Shown: piece by piece, positions 38,232-49,663 of the stretch
How the letters are laid out: every line of letters starts with the position of its first letter
Numbering within the stretch: position 1 is the stretch's first letter
Source of the DNA: Vagococcus humatus
GTDB lineage: Bacteria > Bacillota > Bacilli > Lactobacillales > Vagococcaceae
Direction: 5' to 3'
DNA: 64,000 nucleotides
Assembly: GCF_003950325.1 (NCBI RefSeq)
Contig: NZ_PXZH01000007.1
Location: forward strand, 25,878-89,877
The notes under the pieces: model-generated
What the model was told of the DNA's origin: nothing
The model's database searches: none
What the model saw: only the letters and a program-made list of their open reading frames with translations
Program-made: the position numbers and the translations under genes

Positions 38232-38288
38232 ATAAACAATAGAACTTACATGGTAAAATATACCGGATAATTCGAGAGGAGGTTCACC

Positions 38289-38567
38289 ATGGGACGTAGT
38301 TTGAAGAAAGGACCTTTTGTAGATGAGCATTTAATGAATAAAGTTGAAGCTCAAAAAGATTTACAAAAGAAAAAAGTAATTAAGACATGGTCACGCCGTT
38401 CTACAATTTTCCCAAACTTTGTAGGATACACAATCGCAGTATACGATGGAAGAAAGCATGTACCAGTTTATATTCAAGAAGACATGGTTGGACATAAATT
38501 AGGTGAATTTGCACCAACAAGAACATTTCGTGGCCACTCTGGCGATGACAAAAAAACAGTTCGTTAA
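38289..38567 (+). CDS. rpsS: 30S ribosomal protein S19
   Basis: 92 residues, [20 protein letters not shown] and [20 protein letters not shown] are the family blocks. 30S head protein that contacts S13. RBS GAGAGGAGGTTCACC. Confidence 0.98.
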   Translation: MGRSLKKGPFVDEHLMNKVEAQKDLQKKKVIKTWSRRSTIFPNFVGYTIAVYDGRKHVPVYIQEDMVGHKLGEFAPTRTFRGHSGDDKKTVR

Positions 38568-38590
38568 TTATTGAGGGGAGGATATAGAAC

Positions 38591-38938
38591 ATGACTACTC
38601 AAATTACATCAGCAAAAGCAACTGCAAAAACAGTTCGTACTTCACCTCGTAAAGCGCGTATCGTTATTGATTTAATCAGAGGGAAAAGTGTAGCGGAAGC
38701 TATTTCAATTTTGAAATTTACTCCAAACAAAGCTGCAGCATTAGTTGAAAAAGTATTGATGTCAGCAGTTGCTAACGCAGAAAATAACTTTGATTTAGAT
38801 GTTGAAAACTTGGTAGTATCTGAAGCTTTTGTAAACGAAGGACCAACTATGAAACGGTTCCGTCCACGTGCAAAAGGATCAGCTTCACCAATCAACAAAA
38901 GAACTAGTCACATTACTGTAGTAGTGACAGAAAAATAA
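38591..38938 (+). CDS. rplV: 50S ribosomal protein L22
   Basis: 115 residues. [19 protein letters not shown]-terminal block and the tunnel loop ending [20 protein letters not shown]. Lines the exit tunnel with L4. RBS GAGGGGAGGATATAGAAC, 23 bp after rpsS. Confidence 0.98.
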   Translation: MTTQITSAKATAKTVRTSPRKARIVIDLIRGKSVAEAISILKFTPNKAAALVEKVLMSAVANAENNFDLDVENLVVSEAFVNEGPTMKRFRPRAKGSASPINKRTSHITVVVTEK

Positions 38939-38953
38939 GAGGAGGGACAACCA

Positions 38954-39610
38954 GTGGGCCAAAAAATAAATCCAATTGGAATGCGTGTAGGCGTTATTCG
39001 TGACTGGGAAGCTAAGTGGTATGCTGAAAAAGAATTTGCTACTTACTTACACGAAGACCTTAAAATCCGTAAATTTATTGCAACTAAACTTGCTGATGCC
39101 GCTGTGTCTACAGTTGAAATTGAACGTGCTGCAAACCGCGTAAATGTTTCAATTCACACGGCTAAACCAGGGATGGTAATTGGTAAAGGCGGATCTGAAG
39201 TAGAAAGCTTACGTAAAGAGTTAAATAAATTAACTGGTAAAAGAGTTCATATAAATATCGTTGAAATTAAAAAACCTGATTTAGATGCTAAATTAGTGGC
39301 AGAAGGAATTGCACGTCAATTAGAAAACCGTGTAGCATTCCGTCGTGCACAAAAACAAGCTATCACACGCACAATGCGTTCAGGGGCTCAAGGTATTAAA
39401 ACATTAGTATCTGGTCGTTTAAATGGTGCAGATATTGCTCGTTCTGAAGGTTATTCAGAAGGAACAGTTCCATTGCATACATTACGTGCCGATATTGACT
39501 ATGCTTGGGAAGAAGCAGACACAACATACGGAAAACTAGGAGTTAAAGTGTGGATTTATCGTGGAGACATTCTTCCTGAAATCAAAAACACTGAGAAAGG
39601 AGGGAAATAA
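38954..39610 (+). CDS. rpsC: 30S ribosomal protein S3
   Basis: 218 residues, GTG start ([18 protein letters not shown]) after AGAGGAGGGACAACCA. KH domain motif [15 protein letters not shown]. Forms part of the mRNA entry site and its helicase function with S4 and S5. 15 bp after rplV. Confidence 0.98.
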   Translation: MGQKINPIGMRVGVIRDWEAKWYAEKEFATYLHEDLKIRKFIATKLADAAVSTVEIERAANRVNVSIHTAKPGMVIGKGGSEVESLRKELNKLTGKRVHINIVEIKKPDLDAKLVAEGIARQLENRVAFRRAQKQAITRTMRSGAQGIKTLVSGRLNGADIARSEGYSEGTVPLHTLRADIDYAWEEADTTYGKLGVKVWIYRGDILPEIKNTEKGGK

Positions 39611-39613
39611 TCA

Positions 39614-40048
39614 ATGTTAGTACCTAAACGTGTTAAACATCGTCGTGAATTTAGAGGTAAAATGCGTGGTGAAGCTAAAGGCGGTAAAGAAGTATCTTTT
39701 GGTGAATATGGTTTACAAGCATTGGATTCAAAATGGATCACAAACCGTCAAATCGAAGCTGCTCGTATTGCTATGACTCGTCACATGAAACGTGGTGGGA
39801 AAGTATGGATTAAAATTTTCCCTCACAAATCATACACAGCCAAAGCTATTGGTGTACGTATGGGTTCTGGTAAAGGGGCTCCAGAAGGATGGGTTGCTCC
39901 AGTTAAACGTGGTAAAATCTTATTTGAAATCGCTGGTGTTCCAGAAGAAACAGCTCGCGAAGCATTAAGACTTGCATCACACAAATTACCAATCCGTACT
40001 AAATTTGTAAAACGTGAGGAAATGGGTGGTGAATCGAATGAAGGTTAA
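39614..40048 (+). CDS. rplP: 50S ribosomal protein L16
   Basis: 144 residues, [19 protein letters not shown] start; includes [20 protein letters not shown]. Late-assembling protein near the A-site tRNA. It starts 3 bp after rpsC and overlaps rpmC by 11 bp, so translation of the three is linked. Confidence 0.98.
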   Translation: MLVPKRVKHRREFRGKMRGEAKGGKEVSFGEYGLQALDSKWITNRQIEAARIAMTRHMKRGGKVWIKIFPHKSYTAKAIGVRMGSGKGAPEGWVAPVKRGKILFEIAGVPEETAREALRLASHKLPIRTKFVKREEMGGESNEG

Positions 40049-40226
40049 AGATATCAGAGAATTAACCACTGCCGAAATGTTAGAAAAAGAAAAGGAATTT
40101 AAAGAAGAATTATTCAACTTAAGATTCCAACTTGCTACAGGGCAACTAGAAAATACAGCTCGCATTCAAGAAGTGCGCAGATCGATTGCACGCATCAAAA
40201 CTGTTTTGCGTGAACAATCTAACTAA
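40038..40226 (+). CDS. rpmC: 50S ribosomal protein L29
   Basis: 62 residues, two-helix protein ([38 protein letters not shown]). Lies by L23 at the tunnel exit. ATG 40038 is used; its ribosome binding site GTGAGGAAATGG lies inside the rplP coding end. Confidence 0.96.
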   Translation: MKVKDIRELTTAEMLEKEKEFKEELFNLRFQLATGQLENTARIQEVRRSIARIKTVLREQSN

Positions 40227-40250
40227 TAATTGGAAGGAGGCCATACGCGA

Positions 40251-40517
40251 ATGACTCAAGAAAGAAATGAACGTAAAGTTTACCAAGGTCGTGTTGTTTC
40301 CGATAAAATGGACAAAACAATTGTTGTTGTTGTAGAAACACGCAAAACACACAAAAAATATGGTAAACGTGTGAAATATTCTAAAAAATATGTAGCACAT
40401 GACGAAAACAATGTTGCAAAAACAGGAGACATCGTTAAAATTATGGAAACTCGTCCATTATCCGCTACAAAACGTTTCCGTTTAGTAGAGGTAGTAGAAG
40501 AATCCGTAATTATTTAA
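40251..40517 (+). CDS. rpsQ: 30S ribosomal protein S17
   Basis: 88 residues, OB-fold 16S rRNA-binding protein: [19 protein letters not shown] and [18 protein letters not shown] 40251 follows GGAAGGAGGCCATACGCG; upstream in-frame codons are the leader. Confidence 0.97.
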   Translation: MTQERNERKVYQGRVVSDKMDKTIVVVVETRKTHKKYGKRVKYSKKYVAHDENNVAKTGDIVKIMETRPLSATKRFRLVEVVEESVII

Positions 40518-40569
40518 TGCAAATTTTCCTATAAAGATTGAAAGTTATGTCTGAAAGGAGGATACGAAA

Positions 40570-40938
40570 GTGATCCAAACAGAAAGCCGCTTAAAAGTCG
40601 CAGACAACTCAGGTGCTCGTGAAGTCCTAGCTATCAAAGTTTTAGGAGGATCAGGCCGTAAAACAGCTAATATTGGTGATATTATTGTTTGTTCTGTTAA
40701 ACAAGCAACGCCAGGCGGAGTTGTTAAAAAAGGTGATGTAGTAAAAGCTGTTATTGTAAGAACTAAATCAGGCGCTCGCCGTCCAGATGGTTCATATATT
40801 AAATTTGACGAAAATGCATGTGTGATTATTCGTGACGATAAAAGTCCAAGAGGAACTCGTATCTTTGGACCAGTTGCCCGCGAACTACGCGATAGCAACT
40901 TTATGAAAATTATCTCACTAGCACCAGAAGTTTTATAA
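40570..40938 (+). CDS. rplN: 50S ribosomal protein L14
   Basis: 122 residues, GTG start ([20 protein letters not shown]) after [39 protein letters not shown] is the C-terminal family block. Forms intersubunit bridges and binds the silencing factor RsfS. First gene of the spc-type part. Confidence 0.98.
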   Translation: MIQTESRLKVADNSGAREVLAIKVLGGSGRKTANIGDIIVCSVKQATPGGVVKKGDVVKAVIVRTKSGARRPDGSYIKFDENACVIIRDDKSPRGTRIFGPVARELRDSNFMKIISLAPEVL

Positions 40939-40970
40939 TAAATACTTTGGTTGAAGGAGGTGCGAATTAA

Positions 40971-41282
40971 ATGTTTGTAAAAAAAGGCGATAAAGTAAAA
41001 GTTATCTCTGGTAAAGATAAAGGTAAAGAAGGCGTAGTATTAACTGCTCTTCCTAAAAAAGATCGTGTCATCGTTGAAGGTGTTAACATGATCAAAAAAC
41101 ACGAAAAGCCTAGCGCTGTAGCTCCTCAAGGCGGAATCGTTGAAACAGAAGCACCAATTCACGTGTCTAACGTAATGGTGATTGACCCATCTAACGGGGA
41201 ACCAACTCGTGTCGGTCATAAAGATGTTGACGGTAAAAAAGTTCGTGTTTCTAAAAAAACAGGTGAAATTTTAGATAAATAA
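40971..41282 (+). CDS. rplX: 50S ribosomal protein L24
   Basis: 103 residues with a KOW motif, [20 protein letters not shown]. One of the two initiators of 50S assembly. RBS TTGAAGGAGGTGCGAATTAA. Confidence 0.97.
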   Translation: MFVKKGDKVKVISGKDKGKEGVVLTALPKKDRVIVEGVNMIKKHEKPSAVAPQGGIVETEAPIHVSNVMVIDPSNGEPTRVGHKDVDGKKVRVSKKTGEILDK

Positions 41283-41310
41283 GTAAGTGATGGAAGGAGG
41301 GACCTATCGA

Positions 41311-41850
41311 ATGAACCGCCTAAAAGAAAAATATCTTAATGAAGTTACTCCAGCTTTAATGGAGAAATTTAATTATAGTTCTGTTATGCAAACACCTAAA
41401 TTAGAAAAGATCGTAATTAATATGGGTGTTGGTGATGCAGTATCTAATACAAAAAACTTAGATAAAGCAGTGGAAGAATTAACACTAATCGCTGGTCAAA
41501 AACCTGTGATTACAAAAGCTAGAAAATCAATTGCTGGTTTCCGTTTACGTGAAGGCATGCCTATTGGCTGTAAAGTAACGTTACGTGGAGAAAGAATGTA
41601 TGAATTCTTAGACAAACTAGTAAGTGTTTCTCTACCTCGTGTACGTGACTTCCACGGTGTAAGTAAAAAAGCGTTCGATGGACGTGGTAACTACACTTTA
41701 GGAGTTAAAGAACAATTAATCTTCCCTGAAATCGATTATGATTTAGTCGACAAAGTAAGAGGTATGGATATTGTTATCGTAACAACTGCTAACTCTGACG
41801 AAGAAGGTCGCGAATTGTTACAACAACTTGGAATGCCATTCCAAAAATAA
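41311..41850 (+). CDS. rplE: 50S ribosomal protein L5
   Basis: 179 residues. [20 protein letters not shown] start; [23 protein letters not shown] block is present as [20 protein letters not shown]. Binds 5S rRNA and bridges to the 30S head. ATG 41311 follows GGAAGGAGGGACC; an upstream in-frame start would include this site. Confidence 0.97.
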   Translation: MNRLKEKYLNEVTPALMEKFNYSSVMQTPKLEKIVINMGVGDAVSNTKNLDKAVEELTLIAGQKPVITKARKSIAGFRLREGMPIGCKVTLRGERMYEFLDKLVSVSLPRVRDFHGVSKKAFDGRGNYTLGVKEQLIFPEIDYDLVDKVRGMDIVIVTTANSDEEGRELLQQLGMPFQK

Positions 41851-41868
41851 TTAAAGGAGGCGAACTAC

Positions 41869-42054
41869 GTGGCTAAAAAATCAATGATTGCTAAAAATAA
41901 ACGCCCTGCAAAATTCTCAACTCAAGAATATACTCGTTGTGAACGTTGTGGCCGTCCACATTCAGTTTATCGTAAATTTAAACTTTGCCGTATTTGCTTC
42001 CGCGAACTTGCCCACAAAGGTCAAATTCCCGGCGTGAAGAAAGCTAGCTGGTAA
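41869..42054 (+). CDS. rpsN: 30S ribosomal protein S14, zinc-binding type Z
   Basis: 61 residues with CxxC...CxxC zinc ligands ([20 protein letters not shown]), the short type. GTG start ([16 protein letters not shown]) after AAAGGAGGCGAACTAC. 30S head protein. A zinc-free paralogue may exist elsewhere, not visible here. Confidence 0.97.
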   Translation: MAKKSMIAKNKRPAKFSTQEYTRCERCGRPHSVYRKFKLCRICFRELAHKGQIPGVKKASW

Positions 42055-42086
42055 AATTAACTCGCAAAAAAGGAGGTAAATCATTC

Positions 42087-42485
42087 ATGGTCATGACAGA
42101 TCCAATTGCAGATTTTTTAACAAGAATTCGTAATGCCAACATGGTAAAACACGAAATGTTAGAAGTACCTGCTTCAAAAATCAAACATGATATCGCTGAA
42201 ATCTTGAAACGTGAAGGTTTTGTTCGCGATGTTGAATATATTGAAGATGACAAACAAGGAATCATCCGCGTATTCCTTAAATATGGTAAAAACGACGAGC
42301 GCGTAATTACTAACTTAAAACGTATTTCTAAACCAGGTCTAAGAGCTTATGTAAAAGCTGATGAAGTGCCAAAAGTATTAAATGGTTTAGGTATTGCTAT
42401 TATCTCTACTTCTGAAGGTGTTTTAACTGATAAAGAAGCAAGAGAACGTAATATTGGCGGCGAAGTTATCGCATACGTTTGGTAA
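42087..42485 (+). CDS. rpsH: 30S ribosomal protein S8
   Basis: 132 residues, [18 protein letters not shown]. 16S rRNA binder in the central domain and, in some bacteria, repressor of the spc operon. Conserved C-terminus [18 protein letters not shown] 42087 is spaced 10 nt from GGAGG; the alternative at 42093 would be too far. Confidence 0.97.
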   Translation: MVMTDPIADFLTRIRNANMVKHEMLEVPASKIKHDIAEILKREGFVRDVEYIEDDKQGIIRVFLKYGKNDERVITNLKRISKPGLRAYVKADEVPKVLNGLGIAIISTSEGVLTDKEARERNIGGEVIAYVW

Positions 42486-42514
42486 TAAGAAAAACAGTTA
42501 AGGAGGTGTCTTGA

Positions 42515-43051
42515 GTGAGCCGTATTGGTAATAAAACAGTTATCATTCCTGCAGGTGTTGAAATAACACAAGATGGAAGTAAAATTACAGTTAAAGGACC
42601 AAAAGGTGAATTAACACGTGTTTTCCCTTCAGAAATTACAATGAACATGGAAGGCAACGAAGTGACATTCACTCGTCCTAACGATAGTAAACAAAACCGT
42701 ACATTACACGGAACTGCCCGTGCTAACTTTAACAACATGGTTGTAGGTGTTAGTGAAGGCTTTGAAAAAGCATTAGAACTTATCGGGGTTGGATACCGTG
42801 CCCAATTACAAGGTCAAAAACTTGTTTTAAACGTTGGATACTCTCATCCAGTTGAGTTTAACATGCCAGAAGGTATTACAATTGAAGTACCATCTAATAC
42901 ACAAGTTGTTATTAAAGGTGCTAACAAAGAACATGTTGGCGAATTAGCAGCTAACATTCGTGGAGTACGTCCTCCAGAACCTTATAAAGGTAAAGGTATT
43001 CGCTATGTTGGTGAATATGTAAGACGTAAAGAAGGTAAAACAGGTAAATAA
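42515..43051 (+). CDS. rplF: 50S ribosomal protein L6
   Basis: 178 residues, GTG start ([17 protein letters not shown]) after TAAGGAGGTGTCTT. C-terminal [17 protein letters not shown]. Sits near the sarcin-ricin loop. Confidence 0.97.
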   Translation: MSRIGNKTVIIPAGVEITQDGSKITVKGPKGELTRVFPSEITMNMEGNEVTFTRPNDSKQNRTLHGTARANFNNMVVGVSEGFEKALELIGVGYRAQLQGQKLVLNVGYSHPVEFNMPEGITIEVPSNTQVVIKGANKEHVGELAANIRGVRPPEPYKGKGIRYVGEYVRRKEGKTGK

Positions 43052-43086
43052 TAAAAGCTTATAAAGCTTATGAAGAGGTGACAATT

Positions 43087-43443
43087 GTGATTCAAAAACC
43101 AGATAAAAACAAAGTACGTCAAAAGAGACATCAACGTGTCCGTACAAAAATCTCTGGTACTGCTGAGTGCCCACGCTTGAACGTTTTCCGTTCTAACAAA
43201 AACATCTACGCTCAAGTTATTGATGACGTAGCGGGTGTGACGCTAGCAAGTGCCTCTACCTTAGATAAAGATATTTCAGGTGGAAATAAAACAGACGCAG
43301 CTGCAGCTGTAGGTGCATCAGTTGCTAAAAAAGCAACTGAAAAAGGTGTTAAAGAAGTAGTCTTTGACCGTGGTGGATACCTTTACCATGGCCGTGTAGC
43401 AGCATTAGCTGAAGCAGCACGTGAAAATGGACTAGAATTTTAG
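43087..43443 (+). CDS. rplR: 50S ribosomal protein L18
   Basis: 118 residues. 5S rRNA binder: [20 protein letters not shown] and [22 protein letters not shown] 43087 is preferred ([10 protein letters not shown]), since GAGGTGAC upstream is its ribosome binding site; the GTG at 43078 is part of that site. Confidence 0.96.
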   Translation: MIQKPDKNKVRQKRHQRVRTKISGTAECPRLNVFRSNKNIYAQVIDDVAGVTLASASTLDKDISGGNKTDAAAAVGASVAKKATEKGVKEVVFDRGGYLYHGRVAALAEAARENGLEF

Positions 43444-43463
43444 GAGAAGGAGGAACACCATTC

Positions 43464-43964
43464 ATGGTTTATATTGATCCAAAAGGTTTGGAATTAGAAG
43501 ACCGTGTCGTTTCTATTAACCGTGTAACAAAAGTTGTTAAAGGTGGACGTCGTCTACGTTTTGCTGCTTTAGTTGTAGTAGGTGATAGAAATGGTCACGT
43601 TGGATTTGGTACTGGTAAAGCTCAAGAAGTTCCAGAAGCAATCCGTAAAGCAATCGAAGATGCGAAGAAAAACTTAATTGAAGTGCCAATGGTTGGTTCT
43701 ACAATCCCTCACGAAGTTATCGGTATATTCGGCGGTGGAAACATCTTGATGAAACCTGCTGTAGCCGGTTCAGGAGTTGCTGCTGGTGGCCCAGTTCGTG
43801 CTATCTTAGAACTTGCTGGTGTAGCTGATGTTACAAGTAAATCATTAGGCTCAAACACACCAATTAACGTTATTCGTGCAACAATCGAAGGGTTATCACG
43901 CTTAAAACGTGCAGAAGAAGTAGCTGAACTTCGCGGAAAATCTGTAGAAGAAATTTTAGGATAA
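43464..43964 (+). CDS. rpsE: 30S ribosomal protein S5
   Basis: 166 residues. Double-stranded-RNA-binding fold with [20 protein letters not shown] (where spectinomycin-resistance changes arise; normal here) and [17 protein letters not shown]. Acts in decoding fidelity. RBS GAGAAGGAGGAACACC. Confidence 0.98.
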   Translation: MVYIDPKGLELEDRVVSINRVTKVVKGGRRLRFAALVVVGDRNGHVGFGTGKAQEVPEAIRKAIEDAKKNLIEVPMVGSTIPHEVIGIFGGGNILMKPAVAGSGVAAGGPVRAILELAGVADVTSKSLGSNTPINVIRATIEGLSRLKRAEEVAELRGKSVEEILG

Positions 43965-43977
43965 GGAGGACACAACT

Positions 43978-44157
43978 ATGTCAGAATTAAAAATTACTTT
44001 AAAACGTAGTGTTATTGGACGTCCTCAAAACCAACGTGATACAGTGAAATCTTTAGGTTTAACTAAACTAAATAGCACAGTAATTAAGCCAGAAAATGAT
44101 GCTATCAAAGGCATGATTAATACTGTTTCACATCTAGTGGATGTAGAGCGCGTTTAA
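43978..44157 (+). CDS. rpmD: 50S ribosomal protein L30
   Basis: 59 residues, short single-domain protein. [20 protein letters not shown] and [14 protein letters not shown] are diagnostic, ending [10 protein letters not shown]. Start ATG 43978 follows AAGGAGGACACAACT, 13 bp after rpsE, in the standard rpsE-rpmD-rplO order. Confidence 0.97.
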   Translation: MSELKITLKRSVIGRPQNQRDTVKSLGLTKLNSTVIKPENDAIKGMINTVSHLVDVERV

Positions 44158-44202
44158 TAATTAAATAAAAGATTGAAATTTTTATAGAGGAGGTGCCGAG
44201 TA

Positions 44203-44643
44203 ATGAAACTTCATGAATTAAAACCTTCTGAAGGTTCAAGACATGTACGTAACCGTGTAGGTCGTGGAACTTCATCTGGTAATGGTAAAACAGCTGGCCG
44301 TGGTCAAAAAGGACAAAAATCTCGTTCAGGTGGTGGCGTTCGTCTAGGCTTTGAAGGTGGACAAACACCTTTATTCAGACGTTTGCCAAAACGTGGATTC
44401 ACAAATATTAATCGTAAAGATTATGCTATTGTGAACTTAGACAGTTTAAATGTCTTTGAAGATGGTACAGAAGTAACTCCTACCGTTTTACTTGAAAAAG
44501 GTATTATCAACAATGAAAAATCAGGAGTTAAAGTATTAGCTAAAGGTGAATTAAACAAAAAACTTACTGTTAAAGCTGCTAAGTTTTCAGCTAGTGCTAA
44601 AGCCGCTATTGAAGCTGTAGGCGGAACTGCTGAGGTGATTTAA
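44203..44643 (+). CDS. rplO: 50S ribosomal protein L15
   Basis: 146 residues. [20 protein letters not shown] with the Gly/Lys-rich loop ([19 protein letters not shown]) and [17 protein letters not shown]. Late 50S assembly protein. Its stop overlaps the secY start (TAATG). Confidence 0.97.
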   Translation: MKLHELKPSEGSRHVRNRVGRGTSSGNGKTAGRGQKGQKSRSGGGVRLGFEGGQTPLFRRLPKRGFTNINRKDYAIVNLDSLNVFEDGTEVTPTVLLEKGIINNEKSGVKVLAKGELNKKLTVKAAKFSASAKAAIEAVGGTAEVI

Positions 44644-45941
44644 TGTTTAAATTACTAAAAGATGCCTTTAAAGTGAAAGATCTTCGAAATAAGATTCTCT
44701 TTACTTTATTCGTATTATTTGCTTTCCGTGTAGGAGCTCATATTACGGTTCCAGGTGTTGATGCACGTGCCTTAGCTAAGCTAAGTGACAATCCACTATT
44801 TACAATGTTAAACACTGTAAGTGGTAGTGCTATGCAAAACTTTTCATTATTTGCTATGGGGGTTTCTCCTTATATCACAGCATCTATTGTTATTCAGTTA
44901 CTACAAATGGACATTGTGCCTAAATTTGTAGAATGGTCAAAACAAGGGGAAGTTGGTCGTCGTAAGTTAAATCAAGCGACGCGATACTTAACACTTGTTT
45001 TAGCTTTTATCCAGTCTATTGCAATTACTGCAGGATTTAACCAATTTAGTAACTTTGGGTTTGTTAAAACTCCAAATGCTACAACATTTATTACGGTTGG
45101 GATTATCTTAACAGCTGGAACAATGCTAGTAACTTGGATGGGTGAGCAGATCACTGAAAAGGGAATTGGTAATGGTGTTTCTATGATTATCTTTGCTGGG
45201 ATTGTTTCCAGATTACCAAGTGGGGTAATGGATATATACAAACGATATTTCGTGCGTATTGAACCTAAAGATATGTGGAAATCTGTTATTTTTGTCCTAG
45301 TATTAATCCTTTCGATTTTACTTATTGTGTCAATTGTAACTTATGTCCAACAAGCGGAAAGAAAAATACCAATACAATATACTAAGCGAGTAGCAGGAGC
45401 ACCTCAAAGTAGTTATTTACCGTTAAAAGTAAATGCTGCTGGTGTTATTCCAGTTATCTTTGCTAGTTCTTTGATCGCAACACCAAGTGCTATTATGCAT
45501 TTGTTTGCAGCATCTAAAGGATCAGAAACTTGGTTTAAAGTGTTAACTGAGTTATTTAACTACGCAACACTGCCAGGTGGTATTTTATATACGGTATTAA
45601 TTGTTGCTTTCACATTCTTTTACGCGTTTGTACAAGTAAATCCTGAGAAAGTAGCAGAAAATCTTCAGAAACAAGGAAGTTATATTCCAAGTATTCGTCC
45701 AGGAAAAGGAACAGAAGATTATATTTCTTCTATATTAGTGCGCTTGAGTACAGTTGGTTCTGTATTCTTAGCCGGTGTGGCAATTGTACCAGTTATTGCA
45801 ACTAACCTATGGAACTTACCTAAATCTATTGGTTTAGGTGGAACTAGTTTATTAATTGCAATTGGTGTTGCACTTGAAACGACTAAACAATTAGAAGGAT
45901 TAATGATGAAGCGAAAATATGTTGGCTTTATTGTGGAGTAA
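44643..45941 (+). CDS. secY: Preprotein translocase subunit SecY
   Basis: 432 residues, ten membrane helices. Central channel of the Sec translocon with SecE and SecG. Motifs AFRVGAHITVPGVDARAL, GVSPYITASIVIQLLQMD, the cytosolic loop QAERKIPIQYTKR and PGKGTEDYISSIL. One-base overlap with rplO couples it to the ribosomal genes. Confidence 0.97.
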   Translation: MFKLLKDAFKVKDLRNKILFTLFVLFAFRVGAHITVPGVDARALAKLSDNPLFTMLNTVSGSAMQNFSLFAMGVSPYITASIVIQLLQMDIVPKFVEWSKQGEVGRRKLNQATRYLTLVLAFIQSIAITAGFNQFSNFGFVKTPNATTFITVGIILTAGTMLVTWMGEQITEKGIGNGVSMIIFAGIVSRLPSGVMDIYKRYFVRIEPKDMWKSVIFVLVLILSILLIVSIVTYVQQAERKIPIQYTKRVAGAPQSSYLPLKVNAAGVIPVIFASSLIATPSAIMHLFAASKGSETWFKVLTELFNYATLPGGILYTVLIVAFTFFYAFVQVNPEKVAENLQKQGSYIPSIRPGKGTEDYISSILVRLSTVGSVFLAGVAIVPVIATNLWNLPKSIGLGGTSLLIAIGVALETTKQLEGLMMKRKYVGFIVE

Positions 45942-45948
45942 GAGCAGT

Positions 45949-45972
45949 GTGTTGAGGTAAGGACCTCAACAC
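45949..45972 (+). other. Hairpin between secY and adk
   Basis: GTGTTGAGGT / ACCTCAACAC, perfect 10-bp stem with loop AAGG, but no T-run. Possibly a processing or stability element between the two genes. Confidence 0.65.
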
Positions 45973-45986
45973 TAACTCGAACTTAA

Positions 45987-46649
<663 letters not shown>

Positions 46650-46697
46650 TTTTTTTGCCACATCTGTTACTAGTATTCATTAGAAGTTCTTTAAATC

Positions 46698-46726
46698 TTG
46701 TCAAATATAGAATAGTATGATAAAAT
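46698..46726 (+). promoter_or_regulatory. Promoter before infA
   Basis: TTGTCA (46698-46703), 17-bp spacer, TAAAAT (46721-46726), about 120 bp before infA. It would drive infA-rpmJ-rpsM-rpsK-rpoA-rplQ. Confidence 0.65.
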
Positions 46727-46784
46727 ATTTCAGTCTAGTCATGAAATTATTCATTACTATTACATATTTTTAATCATAGAGTAA

Positions 46785-46808
46785 GTGATTACTTAATCAC
46801 TATTTTTT
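46785..46808 (+). terminator. Leader attenuator-like hairpin before infA
   Basis: GTGATTA / TAATCAC stem with a 2-nt centre, then TATTTTTT. It is downstream of the promoter and 38 bp before infA, so it would act as an attenuator or as the end of the secY-adk transcript. Confidence 0.65.
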
Positions 46809-46845
46809 GTTGTGTTCAAAGAACTAGTTAAGGGAGGTACTGTTT

Positions 46846-47064
46846 GTGGCGAAAGAAGATGTGATTGAAATTGAAGGTACTGTCGTTGAAACTTTGCCTA
46901 ACGCAATGTTTAAAGTACAATTGGAAAATGGACACGAAATTTTAGCACATGTTTCTGGTAAAATCAGAATGCACTATATTCGTATTCTTCCAGGAGATAA
47001 AGTGACTGTGGAGTTATCACCGTATGATTTATCACGGGGTCGCATCACTTATCGCTTTAAATAA
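46846..47064 (+). CDS. infA: Translation initiation factor IF-1
   Basis: 72 residues, OB fold: [20 protein letters not shown] and [20 protein letters not shown]. Binds the 30S A site during initiation. GTG start after AAGGGAGGTACTGTTT. Confidence 0.97.
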   Translation: MAKEDVIEIEGTVVETLPNAMFKVQLENGHEILAHVSGKIRMHYIRILPGDKVTVELSPYDLSRGRITYRFK

Positions 47065-47084
47065 TTGTACTCCGTCAAATCTAA

Positions 47085-47210
<126 letters not shown>

Positions 47211-47231
47211 TCTATAGGAGGTGTAACATAA

Positions 47232-47597
47232 ATGGCTCGTATTGCAGGAGTAGACGTCCCTCGTGACAAACGCATCGTTATTTCATTAACATATATTTAT
47301 GGTATTGGAAAAACAACTGCGAAACAAATCTTAGCAAATGCAGGAGTATCAGAAGATATTCGTGTACGCGAATTAACAAATGATCAATTAGATAAAATCC
47401 GTGCGGAAGTTGATAAAGTTAAAGTTGAAGGTGATTTACGTCGTGAAATTAACCTAAACGTTAAACGATTAATCGAAATCGGATCATACAGAGGTATGCG
47501 CCACCGTCATGGTTTACCAGTTCGTGGGCAAAATACTAAAAATAACGCACGCACTCGTAAAGGTCCAGCACGTTCAATTGCAGGTAAGAAAAAATAA
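47232..47597 (+). CDS. rpsM: 30S ribosomal protein S13
   Basis: 121 residues. [20 protein letters not shown] start and [20 protein letters not shown]. 30S head protein contacting L5 and S19. RBS TAGGAGGTGTAACATAA. Confidence 0.98.
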   Translation: MARIAGVDVPRDKRIVISLTYIYGIGKTTAKQILANAGVSEDIRVRELTNDQLDKIRAEVDKVKVEGDLRREINLNVKRLIEIGSYRGMRHRHGLPVRGQNTKNNARTRKGPARSIAGKKK

Positions 47598-47630
47598 TTA
47601 GAGAATTAAGTGAAGGAGGTAAAGATCTTC

Positions 47631-48023
47631 ATGGCAAAAGCAAAAAAAGTAAGTAGAAAACGCCGTATTAAAAAGAATGTTGAAGCAGGTATCGCTCATA
47701 TTCATTCTACTTTCAATAACACAATTGTAATGATCACAGATGTACACGGAAATGCTATTTCTTGGTCATCAGCAGGTTCATTAGGTTTTAAAGGAAGTAA
47801 AAAATCTACTCCTTTTGCAGCTCAAATGGCAGCAGAAGCAGCAGGTAAAGTTGCAATGGAATATGGTATGAATAATGTTGAAGTAACTGTTAAGGGCCCT
47901 GGTTCAGGACGTGAAGCAGCAATTCGTTCATTACAAGCAACAGGGTTAGAAGTGACAGCAATTCGTGACGTCACTCCAGTTCCTCATAATGGATGCCGCC
48001 CTCCAAAACGCCGTCGTGTTTAA
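47631..48023 (+). CDS. rpsK: 30S ribosomal protein S11
   Basis: 130 residues. [20 protein letters not shown] and [21 protein letters not shown]-terminal [12 protein letters not shown]. 30S platform protein. ATG 47631 after GAAGGAGGTAAAG; the upstream frame is not used. Confidence 0.97.
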   Translation: MAKAKKVSRKRRIKKNVEAGIAHIHSTFNNTIVMITDVHGNAISWSSAGSLGFKGSKKSTPFAAQMAAEAAGKVAMEYGMNNVEVTVKGPGSGREAAIRSLQATGLEVTAIRDVTPVPHNGCRPPKRRRV

Positions 48024-48102
48024 TGAGAGTCTTTCATTTTGAGCTTGAACTAAGAACGTCATTGAACAGACACTTTTCGTTTTGAAAGGGGTATAGATAA
48101 GA

Positions 48103-49041
48103 ATGATTGAATTTGAAAAGCCAAGAATCACAAAAATTGATGAGGATAGAGATTATGGCAAGTTCGTCATCGAGCCACTAGAGAGAGGTTACGGGACTAC
48201 TTTAGGTAATTCTCTTCGTCGTATTTTACTATCTTCTTTACCAGGAGCAGCTATTACCAATTTACAAATTGATGGTGTGCTACATGAGTTTTCTACTATC
48301 GAAGGCGTTAGAGAAGACGTAACACAAGTTATTTTGAATATTAAAGGTTTAGCATTAAAGCTTTTCGCTGAAGAAGAAAAATCCCTTGAAATTGATGTTA
48401 CTGGTCCAGCGACTGTTACTGCAGGCGATATTATTACGGACAGTGATGTAGAAATTTTAAATAAAGATTTATATATTTGTACCGTCGCTGAAGGAGCAAC
48501 ATTCCATGCTCGTTTGGTTGTGAAACCAGGCCGTGGATATGTCCAAGCTGACGAAAACAAAAAAGAAGATATGCCAATTGGTGTATTGCCTGTCGATTCT
48601 ATTTACACACCAGTAAAACGTGTTAACTACCAAGTAGAAAATGCGCGTGTTGGTCGTCGTGATGACTTTGACAAACTAACATTAGAATTATGGACAGATG
48701 GCTCAATCATGCCACAGGAAGCTATTAGTTTAGCTGCTAAAATCTTAACTGAGCATTTAGATATCTTTGTTAACCTAACTGATGAAGCTAAAAACGCTGA
48801 AATCATGGTTGAAAAAGAAGAAACTCAAAAAGAGAAAATGTTGGAAATGACTATTGAGGAGTTAGACTTATCAGTTCGTTCATACAACTGCTTGAAGAGA
48901 GCAGGTATTAACACTGTCCAAGAGCTAACTAATAAATCTGAACCAGAAATGATTAAAGTACGAAACTTAGGTCGTAAATCATTAGAAGAAGTAAAAACTA
49001 AACTGAGTGATTTAGGTTTAGCTTTACGTCAAGATGATTAA
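48103..49041 (+). CDS. rpoA: RNA polymerase subunit alpha
   Basis: 312 residues. N-terminal dimerisation and assembly domain ([20 protein letters not shown]) and C-terminal DNA/activator-binding domain ([30 protein letters not shown]). Two copies scaffold the polymerase. Start ATG 48103 after GAAAGGGG. Confidence 0.98.
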   Translation: MIEFEKPRITKIDEDRDYGKFVIEPLERGYGTTLGNSLRRILLSSLPGAAITNLQIDGVLHEFSTIEGVREDVTQVILNIKGLALKLFAEEEKSLEIDVTGPATVTAGDIITDSDVEILNKDLYICTVAEGATFHARLVVKPGRGYVQADENKKEDMPIGVLPVDSIYTPVKRVNYQVENARVGRRDDFDKLTLELWTDGSIMPQEAISLAAKILTEHLDIFVNLTDEAKNAEIMVEKEETQKEKMLEMTIEELDLSVRSYNCLKRAGINTVQELTNKSEPEMIKVRNLGRKSLEEVKTKLSDLGLALRQDD

Positions 49042-49065
49042 GACTTTCTTGAAGGAGGGAATATC

Positions 49066-49446
49066 GTGAGCTATCGTAAATTAGGACGCACAAGTAGCCA
49101 ACGTAAAGCTTTGTTACGTGATTTAACAACTGATTTAATCATCAATGAAAGAATCGTTACAACTGAAGCTCGTGCCAAAGAAGTACGTTCAACTACAGAA
49201 AAAATGATTACTTTAGGTAAACGTGGAGATCTTCATGCTCGCCGTCAAGCAGCTGCATTCATGCGTAATGAAATCGCAGATGTTCGTGAAGAAAATGAAG
49301 AAATCGTAGTGGAAACAGCATTACAAAAATTATTTAATGATGTTGCACCTCGTTATGCTGAACGCAATGGTGGTTATACTCGTATTCTAAAAACAGAACC
49401 ACGCCGCGGCGATGCTGCTAAGATGGTTATCTTAGAACTTGTCTAA
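49066..49446 (+). CDS. rplQ: 50S ribosomal protein L17
   Basis: 126 residues, GTG start ([20 protein letters not shown]) after TTGAAGGAGGGAATATC. C-terminal [19 protein letters not shown]. Last gene of the alpha operon. Confidence 0.98.
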   Translation: MSYRKLGRTSSQRKALLRDLTTDLIINERIVTTEARAKEVRSTTEKMITLGKRGDLHARRQAAAFMRNEIADVREENEEIVVETALQKLFNDVAPRYAERNGGYTRILKTEPRRGDAAKMVILELV

Positions 49447-49464
49447 TTCAATAACTATACCATC

Positions 49465-49585
49465 ACTTTATAGATGATTCTACCAGAGTGTTATGATGTT
49501 GGAGCTTATAGGCTCCGAGTCTAGCTCGTTGCTACTCCCTAGTAAGCTTACTAGGGAGTAAGCGCTCATCATAAAGTGTTTTTTT
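49465..49585 (+). terminator. Large multi-hairpin element ending in a T-run after rplQ
   Basis: An outer stem pairs ACTTTATaGATGA (49465-49477) with TCATCATAAAGT (49566-49577), 12 bp with one bulged A, then seven T (49579-49585). The 88-nt interior holds a small stem GGAGC / GCTCC (49501-49516) and a perfect 28-bp palindrome (49533-49560) built on ACTCCCTAGTAAG. The whole would fold as a closed multi-branch RNA. It is far bigger than the simple terminators in this window and has no ORF. Confidence 0.7.
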
Positions 49586-49663
49586 GTACCTATAATTATG
49601 TTCAGTTATAGATAGAAAAAAGCATTTTATTCTATGAGACGAAAAAAATTGTGAGGTTTAAAA

